Shown here: one piece after another, positions 35,907 to 43,811 of the stretch
How the letters are laid out: each line of letters starts with the position of its first letter
How positions within the stretch are numbered: position 1 is the stretch's first letter
Assembly (NCBI RefSeq): GCF_003402535.2
Contig: NZ_AP025171.1
Location: 2,356,001-2,420,000, forward strand
DNA from: Cupriavidus sp. P-10
Lineage (GTDB): Bacteria > Pseudomonadota > Gammaproteobacteria > Burkholderiales > Burkholderiaceae
Reading direction: 5' to 3'
Length of the DNA: 64,000 bases
Notes under the pieces: generated by a model
Seen by the model: only the letters and a program-made list of their open reading frames with translations
What the model was told of the DNA's origin: nothing
The model's database searches: none
Program-made: the position numbers and the translations under genes

Positions 35907-37217
35907 ATGTCCACCTCCAGCAGTACCGCAACGGGCGCCGGCGCAACACAGTTCCGTGCGCGCGCCCTGACCGGCCAGGATTACAAGACCCTCTCCCTTG
36001 CCGCCCTGGGCGGCGCGCTCGAGTTCTACGATTTCATCATCTTCGTCTTTTTCGCGACGGTGATTGGCCAATTGTTTTTCCCGCCGTCGGTGCCGGACTG
36101 GCTGCGCCAGCTGCAGACCTTCGGCATCTTCGCCGCCGGCTACCTGGCGCGGCCGCTGGGCGGGATCATCATGGCGCACTTCGGCGACCTGCTCGGCCGC
36201 AAGAAGATGTTCACGCTGTCGATCCTGCTGATGTCGGTGCCGACGCTGCTGATGGGCCTGCTGCCCACCTACGCGTCGATCGGCCTGGCCGCGCCGGTGC
36301 TGCTGCTGGTGCTGCGCATCCTGCAGGGCGCGGCAGTCGGCGGCGAAGTGCCGGGCGCCTGGGTATTCGTGTCCGAGCACGTGCCGGCGCGCCACGTCGG
36401 CTATGCCTGCGGCACGCTGACCGCGGGGCTGACCGCGGGCATCCTGCTGGGTTCGCTGGTGGCCACGGGGATCAACAGCGTCTTCACCCCGGCCGAGCTG
36501 GCTGACTACGGCTGGCGCGTGCCGTTCCTGATCGGCGGCGTGTTCGGCATTGCGTCGATGTACCTGCGCCGCTGGCTGCATGAGACACCGGTCTTTGCCG
36601 AGCTGCAGCAACGCAAGGCGCTGGCGGCGGAAATGCCGCTCAAGTCGGTGATGCGCGATCACGGCCGCAGCGTGGCGGTGTCGATGCTGCTGACGTGGAT
36701 GCTGTCGGCCGGCATCGTCGTGGTGATCCTGATGACGCCTACCTTCCTGCAGAAGGTGTACGGGTTCGATGCGCGCACCGCGCTGGTGGCCAACAGCGTC
36801 GCCACGCTGTGCCTGACCATTGGCTGCGTGGTGTCGGGCGCGCTGGCTGACCGCATCGGCGCGCGCCGCACGCTGTTCTTCGGCGGGCTGCTGCTGGCGG
36901 TCGCCGCCTACGCGTTCTACACCACCATCTTCACCCGCCCGGACCTGCTGCTGCCGCTGTATGCGCTGGCGGGCTTCCTGGTCGGCACCATCGGCGCGGT
37001 GCCGTTCGTGCTGGTCAATGCGTTTCCGGCGCAAGTGCGATTCTCGGGCCTGTCGTTCTCGTATAACGTGGCGTACGCCGTCTTTGGCGGCCTGACGCCG
37101 ATGATCGTCACGCTGATGCTCAAGCAGGACAAGCTCGCCCCCGCGCACTACGTGGTCGCGCTGTGCGTGCTGGGCATGGTGACGGCGCTGTTCGTCAAGG
37201 ACCGCTCACGCGGCTGA
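35907..37217 (+). CDS. MFS transporter, metabolite:H+ symporter (MHS) family
   Basis: A 436-residue protein with 12 predicted helices. ATG 35907 is chosen because it gives the usual short hydrophilic N-terminus; the frame extends to 35868. MHS-family marks are visible: GGALEFYDFIIFVFF in helix 1, the motif-A text GDLLGRKKMFT, and GAAVGGEVPGAWVFVSEH. Relatives import citrate, dicarboxylates, proline/betaine or shikimate with protons. The substrate is unknown. It is followed by a strong terminator shared with the convergent esterase. Confidence 0.92.
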   Translation: MSTSSSTATGAGATQFRARALTGQDYKTLSLAALGGALEFYDFIIFVFFATVIGQLFFPPSVPDWLRQLQTFGIFAAGYLARPLGGIIMAHFGDLLGRKKMFTLSILLMSVPTLLMGLLPTYASIGLAAPVLLLVLRILQGAAVGGEVPGAWVFVSEHVPARHVGYACGTLTAGLTAGILLGSLVATGINSVFTPAELADYGWRVPFLIGGVFGIASMYLRRWLHETPVFAELQQRKALAAEMPLKSVMRDHGRSVAVSMLLTWMLSAGIVVVILMTPTFLQKVYGFDARTALVANSVATLCLTIGCVVSGALADRIGARRTLFFGGLLLAVAAYAFYTTIFTRPDLLLPLYALAGFLVGTIGAVPFVLVNAFPAQVRFSGLSFSYNVAYAVFGGLTPMIVTLMLKQDKLAPAHYVVALCVLGMVTALFVKDRSRG

Positions 37218-37243
37218 CGCGCGGCAGCGGTCGCCTGAAACGC

Positions 37244-37272
37244 AAGGGGAGGGCAGTTGCCCTCCCCTTTTT
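37244..37272. terminator. Rho-independent terminator between convergent genes
   Basis: Ten-bp arms GGGGAGGGCA (37246-37255) and TGCCCTCCCC (37258-37267), flanked by AA and TTTTT. The T tract serves the plus-strand transporter; the minus direction has only two T. Confidence 0.88.
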
Positions 37273-37292
37273 CATGCCTGCGGGGTCACGGC

Positions 37293-38414
37293 TCAACGCC
37301 GGTGCTGCCGCAGGAAATCCCACATCATCGCGCTGGCATCGGGTCCGATGTCGCTGTGGAAGCCGTAGCTGGCGTCGCCACCGCTCCAGGCGTGGTCCAG
37401 GCCTTCCACCTCCACCAGCGTGACCAGGTCGCGCCTCCAGCGGCCGAAGCGGTATTCGCGGCAACGGCCGGGCTCTTCGGCCAACTTGTCGGCCAACCCG
37501 TCGGCCAACCCCTCGGCCGGCGCTGCGTCCGGCGTGCCGGCAAGCCGGTCCTCCAGGCCGTTGTAGGCGAGGAACTGCCGCGCCAGCAGCCTGCCGTTGA
37601 CCGGATGCACCGCATCATCGGCCAGGCCATGGATCACCAGCGCGGGCATCTCGGGGCCGCCTGGCGTCACGCCAGCAGCGTCCAGCAGCCACGCGGGCTC
37701 GGCCGTGGCGCCGTGCAGCATGGCGTGCAGGCCGGCGCGCGGGGTATCGGCGGCGCCGATCACGACACCGGAATGCAAGGCCACCGCCGCCACCTTGCCG
37801 GGGTAGCGCAGCGCCACCACAGCGGCCATGGCCGCACCGGCGGACATGCCGGCGAGATAGATCTCGCGCTCGCGCACATCCTGGCGCGCGGCCAGCGCGT
37901 CGAGCAGCGCCGCCAGGGCCTGCGCCTCGCGCCCGCCTTCGGCGGCGCTCAGGTCGAACCACTGCCAGCAGCGCTGCACCTGCCGCCGCAGCGGCTGTTG
38001 CGGGTAAGCGACGATAAAGCCCTCCTGCTCGGCCAGCGCATTCATGCGCGTGCCGGCACTGATTGCATCGGGCGTCTGCCGACAACCATGCAGCAGCACC
38101 ACCACCGGCAACGGGCCGCGATGGCGCTTGGACGGGATATAGAGGTGATAGGACAGCTGCGGCACCAGTTCGCCGGGCATCGCAGCCAGGCGCAGCCGGT
38201 GTGCCTGCCAGGTGCCGGGCAATTCACCCGGCGCGGCGGGCGTAACGACCGGACGGCGCGGCCGGGCCGGCACGTCTTGCGGACGTGATGGTGTCAGCGG
38301 GTTCAGTGAGTCGAAACGTTCCAGCCAGGACTTCACCTGTGTTTCCGTTCGGGCCTGCACCCGGCTCAGGCGCCGGAGTTGTGTGTGCCAGTCAGAGGCT
38401 AGGCTCTTGGTCAT
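37293..38414 (-). CDS. PHB depolymerase / feruloyl-esterase family (LpqC-like) hydrolase
   Basis: A 373-residue alpha/beta hydrolase from ATG 38414 (AGGAGT upstream); a longer frame to 38666 is rejected. The nucleophile elbow is GMSAG near residue 187, the oxyanion region is VVVLLHGCRQTPD, and the candidate acid and base are in GLADDAVHPVNG and GLDHAWSGG. This family cleaves esters such as short 3-hydroxybutyrate oligomers. No clear signal peptide is present, so it may act on intracellular oligomers. The gene is divergent from an FNR-type regulator across 229 bp. A short repetitive Gly/Leu/Ala/Asp stretch (AEGLADGLADKLAEE) lies before the last third. Confidence 0.85.
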   Translation of the reverse strand: MTKSLASDWHTQLRRLSRVQARTETQVKSWLERFDSLNPLTPSRPQDVPARPRRPVVTPAAPGELPGTWQAHRLRLAAMPGELVPQLSYHLYIPSKRHRGPLPVVVLLHGCRQTPDAISAGTRMNALAEQEGFIVAYPQQPLRRQVQRCWQWFDLSAAEGGREAQALAALLDALAARQDVREREIYLAGMSAGAAMAAVVALRYPGKVAAVALHSGVVIGAADTPRAGLHAMLHGATAEPAWLLDAAGVTPGGPEMPALVIHGLADDAVHPVNGRLLARQFLAYNGLEDRLAGTPDAAPAEGLADGLADKLAEEPGRCREYRFGRWRRDLVTLVEVEGLDHAWSGGDASYGFHSDIGPDASAMMWDFLRQHRR

Positions 38415-38643
38415 GAGGACTCCTGGTCGTATGACGGAATCTCCCCCTATGCCTTTGTTGTTGCGTTGCAGCATACCACACCCGCCGAGCGACGGAAGTG
38501 AGACAAATATGACGTTACAGATCGCCGCGGCCTTCCTCTCGGTTTTCTTCCTGACCCGGCGAAAATATTGAACACCGGATTCGAAAGAATGAAGATCCCG
38601 GCAAGTTAGCTGGCGATGCCAGCGTTTTATACTGGCTTGTCGA

Positions 38644-39459
38644 ATGCCCTCGCCCAAAGTTGCCATGCCGGATCACGGCGCCCCCGCCTGTTCGCTTTGC
38701 CTGTTCCATGCCGTCTGTGGCGTAGCCGAGACGGGCAGTATGCCGGCGCCCGCCGGCGCGCGCCTGCATCCTGAGCGCTTGACGGTGCGCATCGGCGACC
38801 CCGTCTTCCGTCAGGGTCGCCCGGCTCTGACGGTCTACCCGCTGCGCGCGGGCAGCGCCAAGCAAGTCTACGAATCGCCACTGGGGTGGCGCCAGGTCAC
38901 CGGCTTCGCCATGCCGGGCGATGTGCTGGGACTGGAACCGCACGAAGCGCCGCAGTACAGCACCGCCGCGGTCGCGCTGCAGGACTCGGTGGTGTGCGCG
39001 GTTCCGGTCGAATCGCTGCGCGAGTTGATGGCGGCGCCGGCCTTCCGCGTTGCCGCGCTGGAGGTGATGCGGCGCAATGCCGAGCGCGAGCGTGTGCTGC
39101 TGGTTGCCGTGGGTTCGATGAAGGCCCCGCAGCGCCTGGCCATGCTGCTGCTGGACCTTGCCGGCGAGCAGGCCCGCCGCCATGGCCGGCAGGACGGCAC
39201 GCTGACGCTGGCAATGCCGCGCACCGATATCGCCAGCCTGCTTGGCCTGACGCTGGAAACCGTATCACGGCTGCTGTCGCGCTTTGCCTCGGTCGGGCTG
39301 ATCGCGGTGCGCCAGCGGCGGCTGCGCATCATCGATCCCGCCGGGCTGGCCTCGATCTATGCCGACCTCGAAGCCGGCGCGCAGCGACCCGCGCGCGAAG
39401 GCGATCAGGGCGCGGAATTCGCGTCCGGGATGAGAATGTGCCGGGAGGCGGCGACTTAG
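38644..39459 (+). CDS. FNR-type CRP-family transcription regulator with iron-sulfur cysteines
   Basis: A 271-residue protein: an N-terminal cysteine motif Cys16-x2-Cys19-x5-Cys25 plus a fourth Cys near residue 118 (SVVCAVPVE), the same layout that binds an oxygen-sensitive [4Fe-4S] cluster in FNR; a cAMP-type beta barrel (about 45-145); a dimer helix; and a helix-turn-helix (about 192-215) with the FNR-like recognition text LGLTLETVSRLLSRF. It should switch gene expression when oxygen falls. ATG 38644 is first choice; ATG 38665 is also possible. The promoter area shared with the esterase gene may be a target. Confidence 0.9.
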   Translation: MPSPKVAMPDHGAPACSLCLFHAVCGVAETGSMPAPAGARLHPERLTVRIGDPVFRQGRPALTVYPLRAGSAKQVYESPLGWRQVTGFAMPGDVLGLEPHEAPQYSTAAVALQDSVVCAVPVESLRELMAAPAFRVAALEVMRRNAERERVLLVAVGSMKAPQRLAMLLLDLAGEQARRHGRQDGTLTLAMPRTDIASLLGLTLETVSRLLSRFASVGLIAVRQRRLRIIDPAGLASIYADLEAGAQRPAREGDQGAEFASGMRMCREAAT

Positions 39460-39567
39460 TGGTCGGCGACGCGCTGCCAGCCGTCCGGCGCGAAGCCGCG
39501 CAGTGAGCCGGCGCGCGCCGCCGTGCCCGCTCCCAGCAGGCAACGGCCTGCAGCCCGGGTTGCGCAC

Positions 39568-39951
39568 TCAGCGACGTTGCTGCGCGCACTCCTGCCGATA
39601 TGCTTCTTCCAGCCGCTTGCGATCCGGCTGGCGCTCCAGTGTCGGATATGTGCGCCCGTCGGCTGTGGTCACCGACGACTTGCCTTCGGACCACTGCGGG
39701 CCTTTCGACAGCGCATTGAGCTGGTCCAGCAAGCCCTGGCAGTGCTGGCGCTGCGATGCGGACAACGTGCCACCAGGGCCTTCGACGGCAGTGGCTTCGT
39801 CCAGCATCCGCGGCGGCGGCGGCGCCACCATCGGCGTGCCGGCGGCGGCGGATGCGGATGCGGCATTACCCGCCGCCCATGACGTAGCCTGCAGTGAAAC
39901 TGCCACCATGGCGGCAGTCAGCAGGCCGCACTTGCAAACAAACTTCTTCAA
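39568..39951 (-). CDS. Small secreted hypothetical protein
   Basis: About 127 residues. I place the start at a TTG (39951) with TGGAG eight bases before it, because this gives a proper signal peptide (MKKFVCKCGLLTAAMVAVSLQATSWA); the longer open frame to 40266 is antisense-like and overlaps the IS3 orfA gene. The mature part has an A/P-rich stretch and ends with a DUF4124-unrelated, Q/R-rich helix containing one Cys pair (HCQGLLDQLN, YRQECAQQRR). Two cysteines may form a disulfide in the periplasm. Function unknown. Confidence 0.72.
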   Translation of the reverse strand: MKKFVCKCGLLTAAMVAVSLQATSWAAGNAASASAAAGTPMVAPPPPRMLDEATAVEGPGGTLSASQRQHCQGLLDQLNALSKGPQWSEGKSSVTTADGRTYPTLERQPDRKRLEEAYRQECAQQRR

Positions 39952-40030
39952 AACCAGTACTCCAGGGGCCGGCGCAGCGCATGGCGGCAGCCATGGTGCG
40001 CGGCGTGCATTGCGGAAACCGGCCGTGCCT

Positions 40031-40321
40031 TCAGCGGTCCTTGCCGTTGCCCTGGCGGCGGCCGGTACGGTTGCGCAGCAGCTCGAGCTTGAGCAGCGCG
40101 TCCGCAAGCATACTCTTGAGCCGCGCATTCTCCTCTTGCAGCTCGCGCAGCTTGCGCCCGTCGCGGGCATCGTTCTGGCTCTGGTCTCCATAGCGTGCCC
40201 GCCATCCATAGAACGAGGCATCGCTGAAGCCATAGCGCGCGCACAGCTCGCGCACCGGCACGCCACTGGCCGCCTCGGCCAGGTAGCTGCGGATCTGTTC
40301 TTCCGAATACCGTCTGTTCAC
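40031..40321 (-). CDS. IS3-family transposase OrfA-like protein, orphan
   Basis: A 96-residue protein that opens like IS3/IS2-group OrfA (RRYSEEQIRSYLAEA, VPVRELCARYGFSDASFYGWRARYG, a helix-turn-helix) and continues with the leucine-zipper text KLRELQEENARLKSMLADAL. After that it ends with a basic tail not typical of OrfA. There is no OrfB catalytic gene on either side and I find no terminal inverted repeats, so it is a truncated insertion-sequence remnant or a domesticated DNA-binding protein. The reading frame is intact. Confidence 0.8.
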   Translation of the reverse strand: MNRRYSEEQIRSYLAEAASGVPVRELCARYGFSDASFYGWRARYGDQSQNDARDGRKLRELQEENARLKSMLADALLKLELLRNRTGRRQGNGKDR

Positions 40322-41273
40322 GAATCTCTCCGCTCCACAACGGCGCCGGCGCTGGCGCGGGCAACGCCGGCCGCGCCGCCAACCGTGCCGACTCTGGGCG
40401 TACGTTAGCCCACTGCCGCGCCAAAAGGCAATTCAGTGTCTTCGCAAGGCGAGTTAAGAAAATTATCTGGGCGGACCTGGCTTACAGCGTTGCCGCAACG
40501 GCCTGCGCAAGCCATCGGAGGCACTGCCGGTGGCGCGGGCGTGCGGGCATTTCCTGCATCTCATTTTTCCGAAAATCCACAAGCCTCGGCGTGGCCGCGC
40601 GGGCTAGCCAACCACGCCAGCAAGGCCGCTGCCACATGCGATATTTTGTTAGGCCAATTTGGAGTCCACTTTGTTTCAGCAATGTGGCAACGGCGGAAAA
40701 GGCCGTGGCAATCCGCACGCGCCCTTGCGCCGGCAAGGCTGGCCCTACGTAACGGCGCGTCGGATAAGGGCGAAGAAAGCAAAGTTAGAAGGCTGTCATC
40801 AAATCAAGTTTCTAGGACTTTTGCAGACCATGTATTAAGATTCCTCGGCACAACTAAATTTCGCACGTTTTCGCAATGCACCACGCGGTGCTCGCAGGAA
40901 GCGGCCCGGCAGCCCGAAGTCACCGTGAAGAGAACCGGTGGCCGGTTCCCACGCTGCCGGCAAATATCAGGCCTGAAGGATCGAGGAGTCACTGCGCCAA
41001 TTTGTCGACGCAAGTCGGAAATTAGGAGTCGTGCATGCACATCCAAAGCGTCCTGCCCGGACGGCACGGGCCAATGCGGTCTGCCGCGCTGCCTGTTACG
41101 GGCAGCCCTGTGACAGGTGCCATTTTCCAAGCTGGCTTTGCGGTACGGGCAACAGATTGTCGCCCGGTCGGATAAGCACGTTTCATGCTTTGCTGCGCGC
41201 TCTCTTCGCGCCGCGCTGTACGCATCGGACAAACAAAAAACAGAAAAAGAATCATGGATCGGGAGAAGCCAGA
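40322..41273. other. Large non-coding gap, 952 bp, AT-richer than its surroundings
   Basis: Between the orphan orfA and the LysR gene. The longest plus-strand frame (40436-41113) has atypical composition, no ribosome site and no recognisable family, so I do not call it. AT-rich patches occur at about 40625-40680 and 40780-40880. The segment may be leftover DNA from the insertion element or the control region of the LysR gene. Confidence 0.55.
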
Positions 41274-42233
41274 ATGCGTCACGTCAGCACCAAGCTATTA
41301 CATGTCTTCGTCCTGGTGATGGAGTATCGCGACCTCAACGCGGTCGCTGCCTGTACCCAGGGACGCGTGCCCACCGTTGCCTACAGCCTGACGCGCTTGC
41401 GTGAAATCACGGGCGATCCGCTGTTCGTCAAGCGCAATGGCATGCTTGAACCGACGCCCCACGCCTTGCGCCTGGAGCAAACCGCGCGCCAGATCCTGGC
41501 CAAGTGGAACCAGCTGGTGCGCCCCGGTGAAGCGGGCCTGGGCCAGCGCCGCACGAGCGGCAGACGGATTTCCATCGGCTTCTCGTCCTCGATCGGCGAT
41601 CCCGTCATTACGGAAATCCTGACCACGCTGTGCGAGCAGTTTCCGCAGGACAGCTTCATCACGCGTCCCGTGATCGCCGATGCGGCGCTGGCCAGCCATC
41701 TCGACAGCGGCGAACTGGACTGCGCGTTTGTCGTCGACGGCGGGCACGACCCCGAACGCGTGCTGCAGCAGAACATCATGGCCACGCCGCGCCGCCTGGT
41801 CAGCGCCACCCGCGAAGGCAGCTACGACGAAGGCGAAACGGACTGGATCCTGCTGCAGGAAGATTGCGAAGCCGGCAGCCCGCTGCGCACCTTCCTGAGC
41901 CGTCAGGCCGGCACACCCGGACACCGCGAGACCGTTGTGCCTTCCTGGCACACGCAGATCACGCTGCTGCACGCCGCCGGTGGCATCTGCCCGGTGCTGG
42001 ACTTCAACGTGCCGCTGATCACGCGCGAGCGGAAGACGCGGCTGCTGGCACCACCCAGCAGCTTCCCGGAATGGGCCGCCCTCCATTTCTGGGGACCGGA
42101 ACGCAGCCACGACAAGACGGTGCTGCGCGACATCATGGAAGTCGGCAGCGCGGTGTTGCGCGATCCGCTCAAGTCTATCGACGGCCGCCGCAACGTGCGC
42201 CACGCTGCCACGACCGCAGCTGCACTCGCCTGA
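41274..42233 (+). CDS. LysR-family transcription regulator
   Basis: A 319-residue protein from ATG 41274 with GGGAGA upstream. The N-terminal helix-turn-helix (about 5-65) has the family text VAYSLTRLREITGDPLFVKRNGMLEPTPHAL, and the effector domain spans about 85-300 (RISIGFSSSIGDPVI at its start). The first helix is somewhat divergent (LLHVFVLVMEYRDLNAVAACTQGRVPTV). LysR regulators usually act on a divergent gene, but the upstream side here is the 952-bp gap, so the target is unknown. A terminator follows. Confidence 0.92.
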   Translation: MRHVSTKLLHVFVLVMEYRDLNAVAACTQGRVPTVAYSLTRLREITGDPLFVKRNGMLEPTPHALRLEQTARQILAKWNQLVRPGEAGLGQRRTSGRRISIGFSSSIGDPVITEILTTLCEQFPQDSFITRPVIADAALASHLDSGELDCAFVVDGGHDPERVLQQNIMATPRRLVSATREGSYDEGETDWILLQEDCEAGSPLRTFLSRQAGTPGHRETVVPSWHTQITLLHAAGGICPVLDFNVPLITRERKTRLLAPPSSFPEWAALHFWGPERSHDKTVLRDIMEVGSAVLRDPLKSIDGRRNVRHAATTAAALA

Positions 42234-42579
42234 CCCGGACACTGACGCCCGCCGCCATGTAACCGATACTGACACGCATTCGATGCGCCACCAGGCGCTG
42301 GCCACCCGCAGGTGCCAGCGCCTTTTTCATTGGCGACACGTCGGTCGGCTGCGCTTTGCGAATTCTCCTAGTTTCGCGCCAGGGCTCTGACAGTATCCTG
42401 CGCATGCATCGCAGCGCGCCGGCCGTCTCCCGTTTGGCCCGGTTCGCGGCGATGCATGCAGTTGTCTGGCGACTATTTGTCTGGCGTCGCCATTTCGCCG
42501 CACGTCGGCTGACGTGCGGCGTTTTCTTGAGCGCCGGCGCGGCATGACGCGCAGCACGATTAAGGACCGAGGAGACCCG
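42234..42579. other. Non-coding gap, 346 bp
   Basis: Between the LysR gene and the RcsB-like gene. It holds the LysR terminator and the promoter of the response regulator. No protein gene is seen. Confidence 0.6.
42293..42328 (+). terminator. Rho-independent terminator after the LysR gene
   Basis: Ten-bp arms AGGCGCTGGC (42293-42302) and GCCAGCGCCT (42314-42323) around an 11-base loop, then TTTTC. Confidence 0.85.
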
Positions 42580-43245
42580 ATGGCATTGAGGATCCTGCTT
42601 GCCGATGACCATCCGGTAGTCAGCGCGGCCGTTGCCGACCGCCTGCAAACCCAGACCGGATGGGAAATCTGCGGCACCGTGACCAGCGCAACGGCATTGC
42701 TGAACAGCGTCGAGACCCTGCGGCCCGATGTCGTCGTCACCGACTACCACATGCCCTCGCAGCAGGAAGGCAGCGGCGACGGGCTGCGCATGCTGGCCGC
42801 GCTGCGCCGGCGCCATCCGTCGCTGGCCGTCACCGTGCTGACGATGATCACCAACCCGCTGGTGCTGCGCTCCATCCTCGATACGCAGGTGCATGGCCTG
42901 CTGTTGAAAGACGCGCCGCTGTCGGAACTGGTCACGATGGTCAGCCGCATCCAGCGTGGCTTCCGCTACATCGGCAAGTCGGCCATGGAGATCCTGTCCC
43001 ATGCCGATCCCGGCAACCCGGCGGCAAGCCACGGTGGCGCCGAGCGGCTGTCAGCGCGTGAAATGGAAGTGCTGCGGATGTACCTGGCCGGGCGATCCGT
43101 CAGCGAGATCGCGATCCTGCTGTGCCGCAGCGTCAAGACCATCAGCCGCCAGAAGAACTGTGCCATGCAAAAGCTGGGGGTCACCAACGACCGCGAGCTG
43201 TTCGAATTCGCGGCCCTCAACGGCATGCTGCTGTCCGGCTGCTGA
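42580..43245 (+). CDS. RcsB-like NarL/FixJ-family response regulator
   Basis: A 221-residue protein from ATG 42580 (GGAGAC upstream). The receiver domain (1-125) has Asp55 in VVVTDYHMP and the RcsB-like sequence TVLTMITNPLVLRSILD; the C-terminal LuxR-type helix-turn-helix (about 155-215) contains RSVKTISRQKNCAMQKLGV, close to RcsB. RcsB controls capsule, motility and envelope stress in enterobacteria when phosphorylated by RcsC/RcsD. No RcsC, RcsD or RcsF gene is nearby, so it may be driven by an unlinked hybrid kinase. Confidence 0.88.
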   Translation: MALRILLADDHPVVSAAVADRLQTQTGWEICGTVTSATALLNSVETLRPDVVVTDYHMPSQQEGSGDGLRMLAALRRRHPSLAVTVLTMITNPLVLRSILDTQVHGLLLKDAPLSELVTMVSRIQRGFRYIGKSAMEILSHADPGNPAASHGGAERLSAREMEVLRMYLAGRSVSEIAILLCRSVKTISRQKNCAMQKLGVTNDRELFEFAALNGMLLSGC

Positions 43246-43286
43246 GGCCCGCCAATAAATGCCCGGCGCCAGCATGAGCCCGGCGC

Positions 43287-43748
43287 TCAGGCCACGACGT
43301 CCGGCTGCTCCAGCCGCGCCAGCGCATGCGCGATGCCGGTCTCCAGCTGCGCCAGCCCGCGCGACAGGTCCTGCATGGTCGATGCCGAGACCTCGGTCAG
43401 CACATCCTGCAGGAAGGCGGAGCGCAGCGGCATCAGGCGCGCCACCAGTTGCTGCCCCGCGTGCGACAGCGTGACATGGGTCACGCGGTTGTCGCGCTCC
43501 GACGTGGTGCGCTCGACCCAGCCCAGTTCCTGCATGGCCTTGAGCTGGCGCGTCAATGCGCCCGGATCCATGCCAACGCGGTCGGCCAGCGCCCGCTGCG
43601 CGATGGCGTCTTCCTGCAGGTGCAGTGCATGCAGGATCCGCCAGCGCGCCAGCGGCAGGCCGATGCACTGCTCGAATGCGCCCGCATACGCGCGGTAAGT
43701 GCGTCCGAACTGCTGCAGTACGGCCACGCTTTGTCGCTCCAGTTCCAT
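43287..43748 (-). CDS. MarR-family transcription regulator
   Basis: A 153-residue protein with the MarR winged-helix fold: recognition region ALADRVGMDPGALTRQLKAMQELGWVERTTSERDNR, with the wing RDNRVTHVTLSHAG. RBS GAGGAG precedes ATG 43748. It lies 63 bp after the stop of the DHA2 efflux gene on the same strand and is probably transcribed with or after it. MarR proteins typically repress an adjacent pump and release DNA when a phenolic or drug ligand binds. Confidence 0.9.
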   Translation of the reverse strand: MELERQSVAVLQQFGRTYRAYAGAFEQCIGLPLARWRILHALHLQEDAIAQRALADRVGMDPGALTRQLKAMQELGWVERTTSERDNRVTHVTLSHAGQQLVARLMPLRSAFLQDVLTEVSASTMQDLSRGLAQLETGIAHALARLEQPDVVA

Positions 43749-43811
43749 CCATTCTCCTCAGGGATACACAGGCGCCATCTTAAGCGCAAGCGCCGCCTCT
43801 GGCATGCGCGC

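Noticed and set aside
40436..41113. A 225-residue frame in the large gap before the LysR gene
   Set aside because: No ribosome site, composition unlike neighbouring genes, and no recognisable fold; it probably reflects chance in an AT-richer region.
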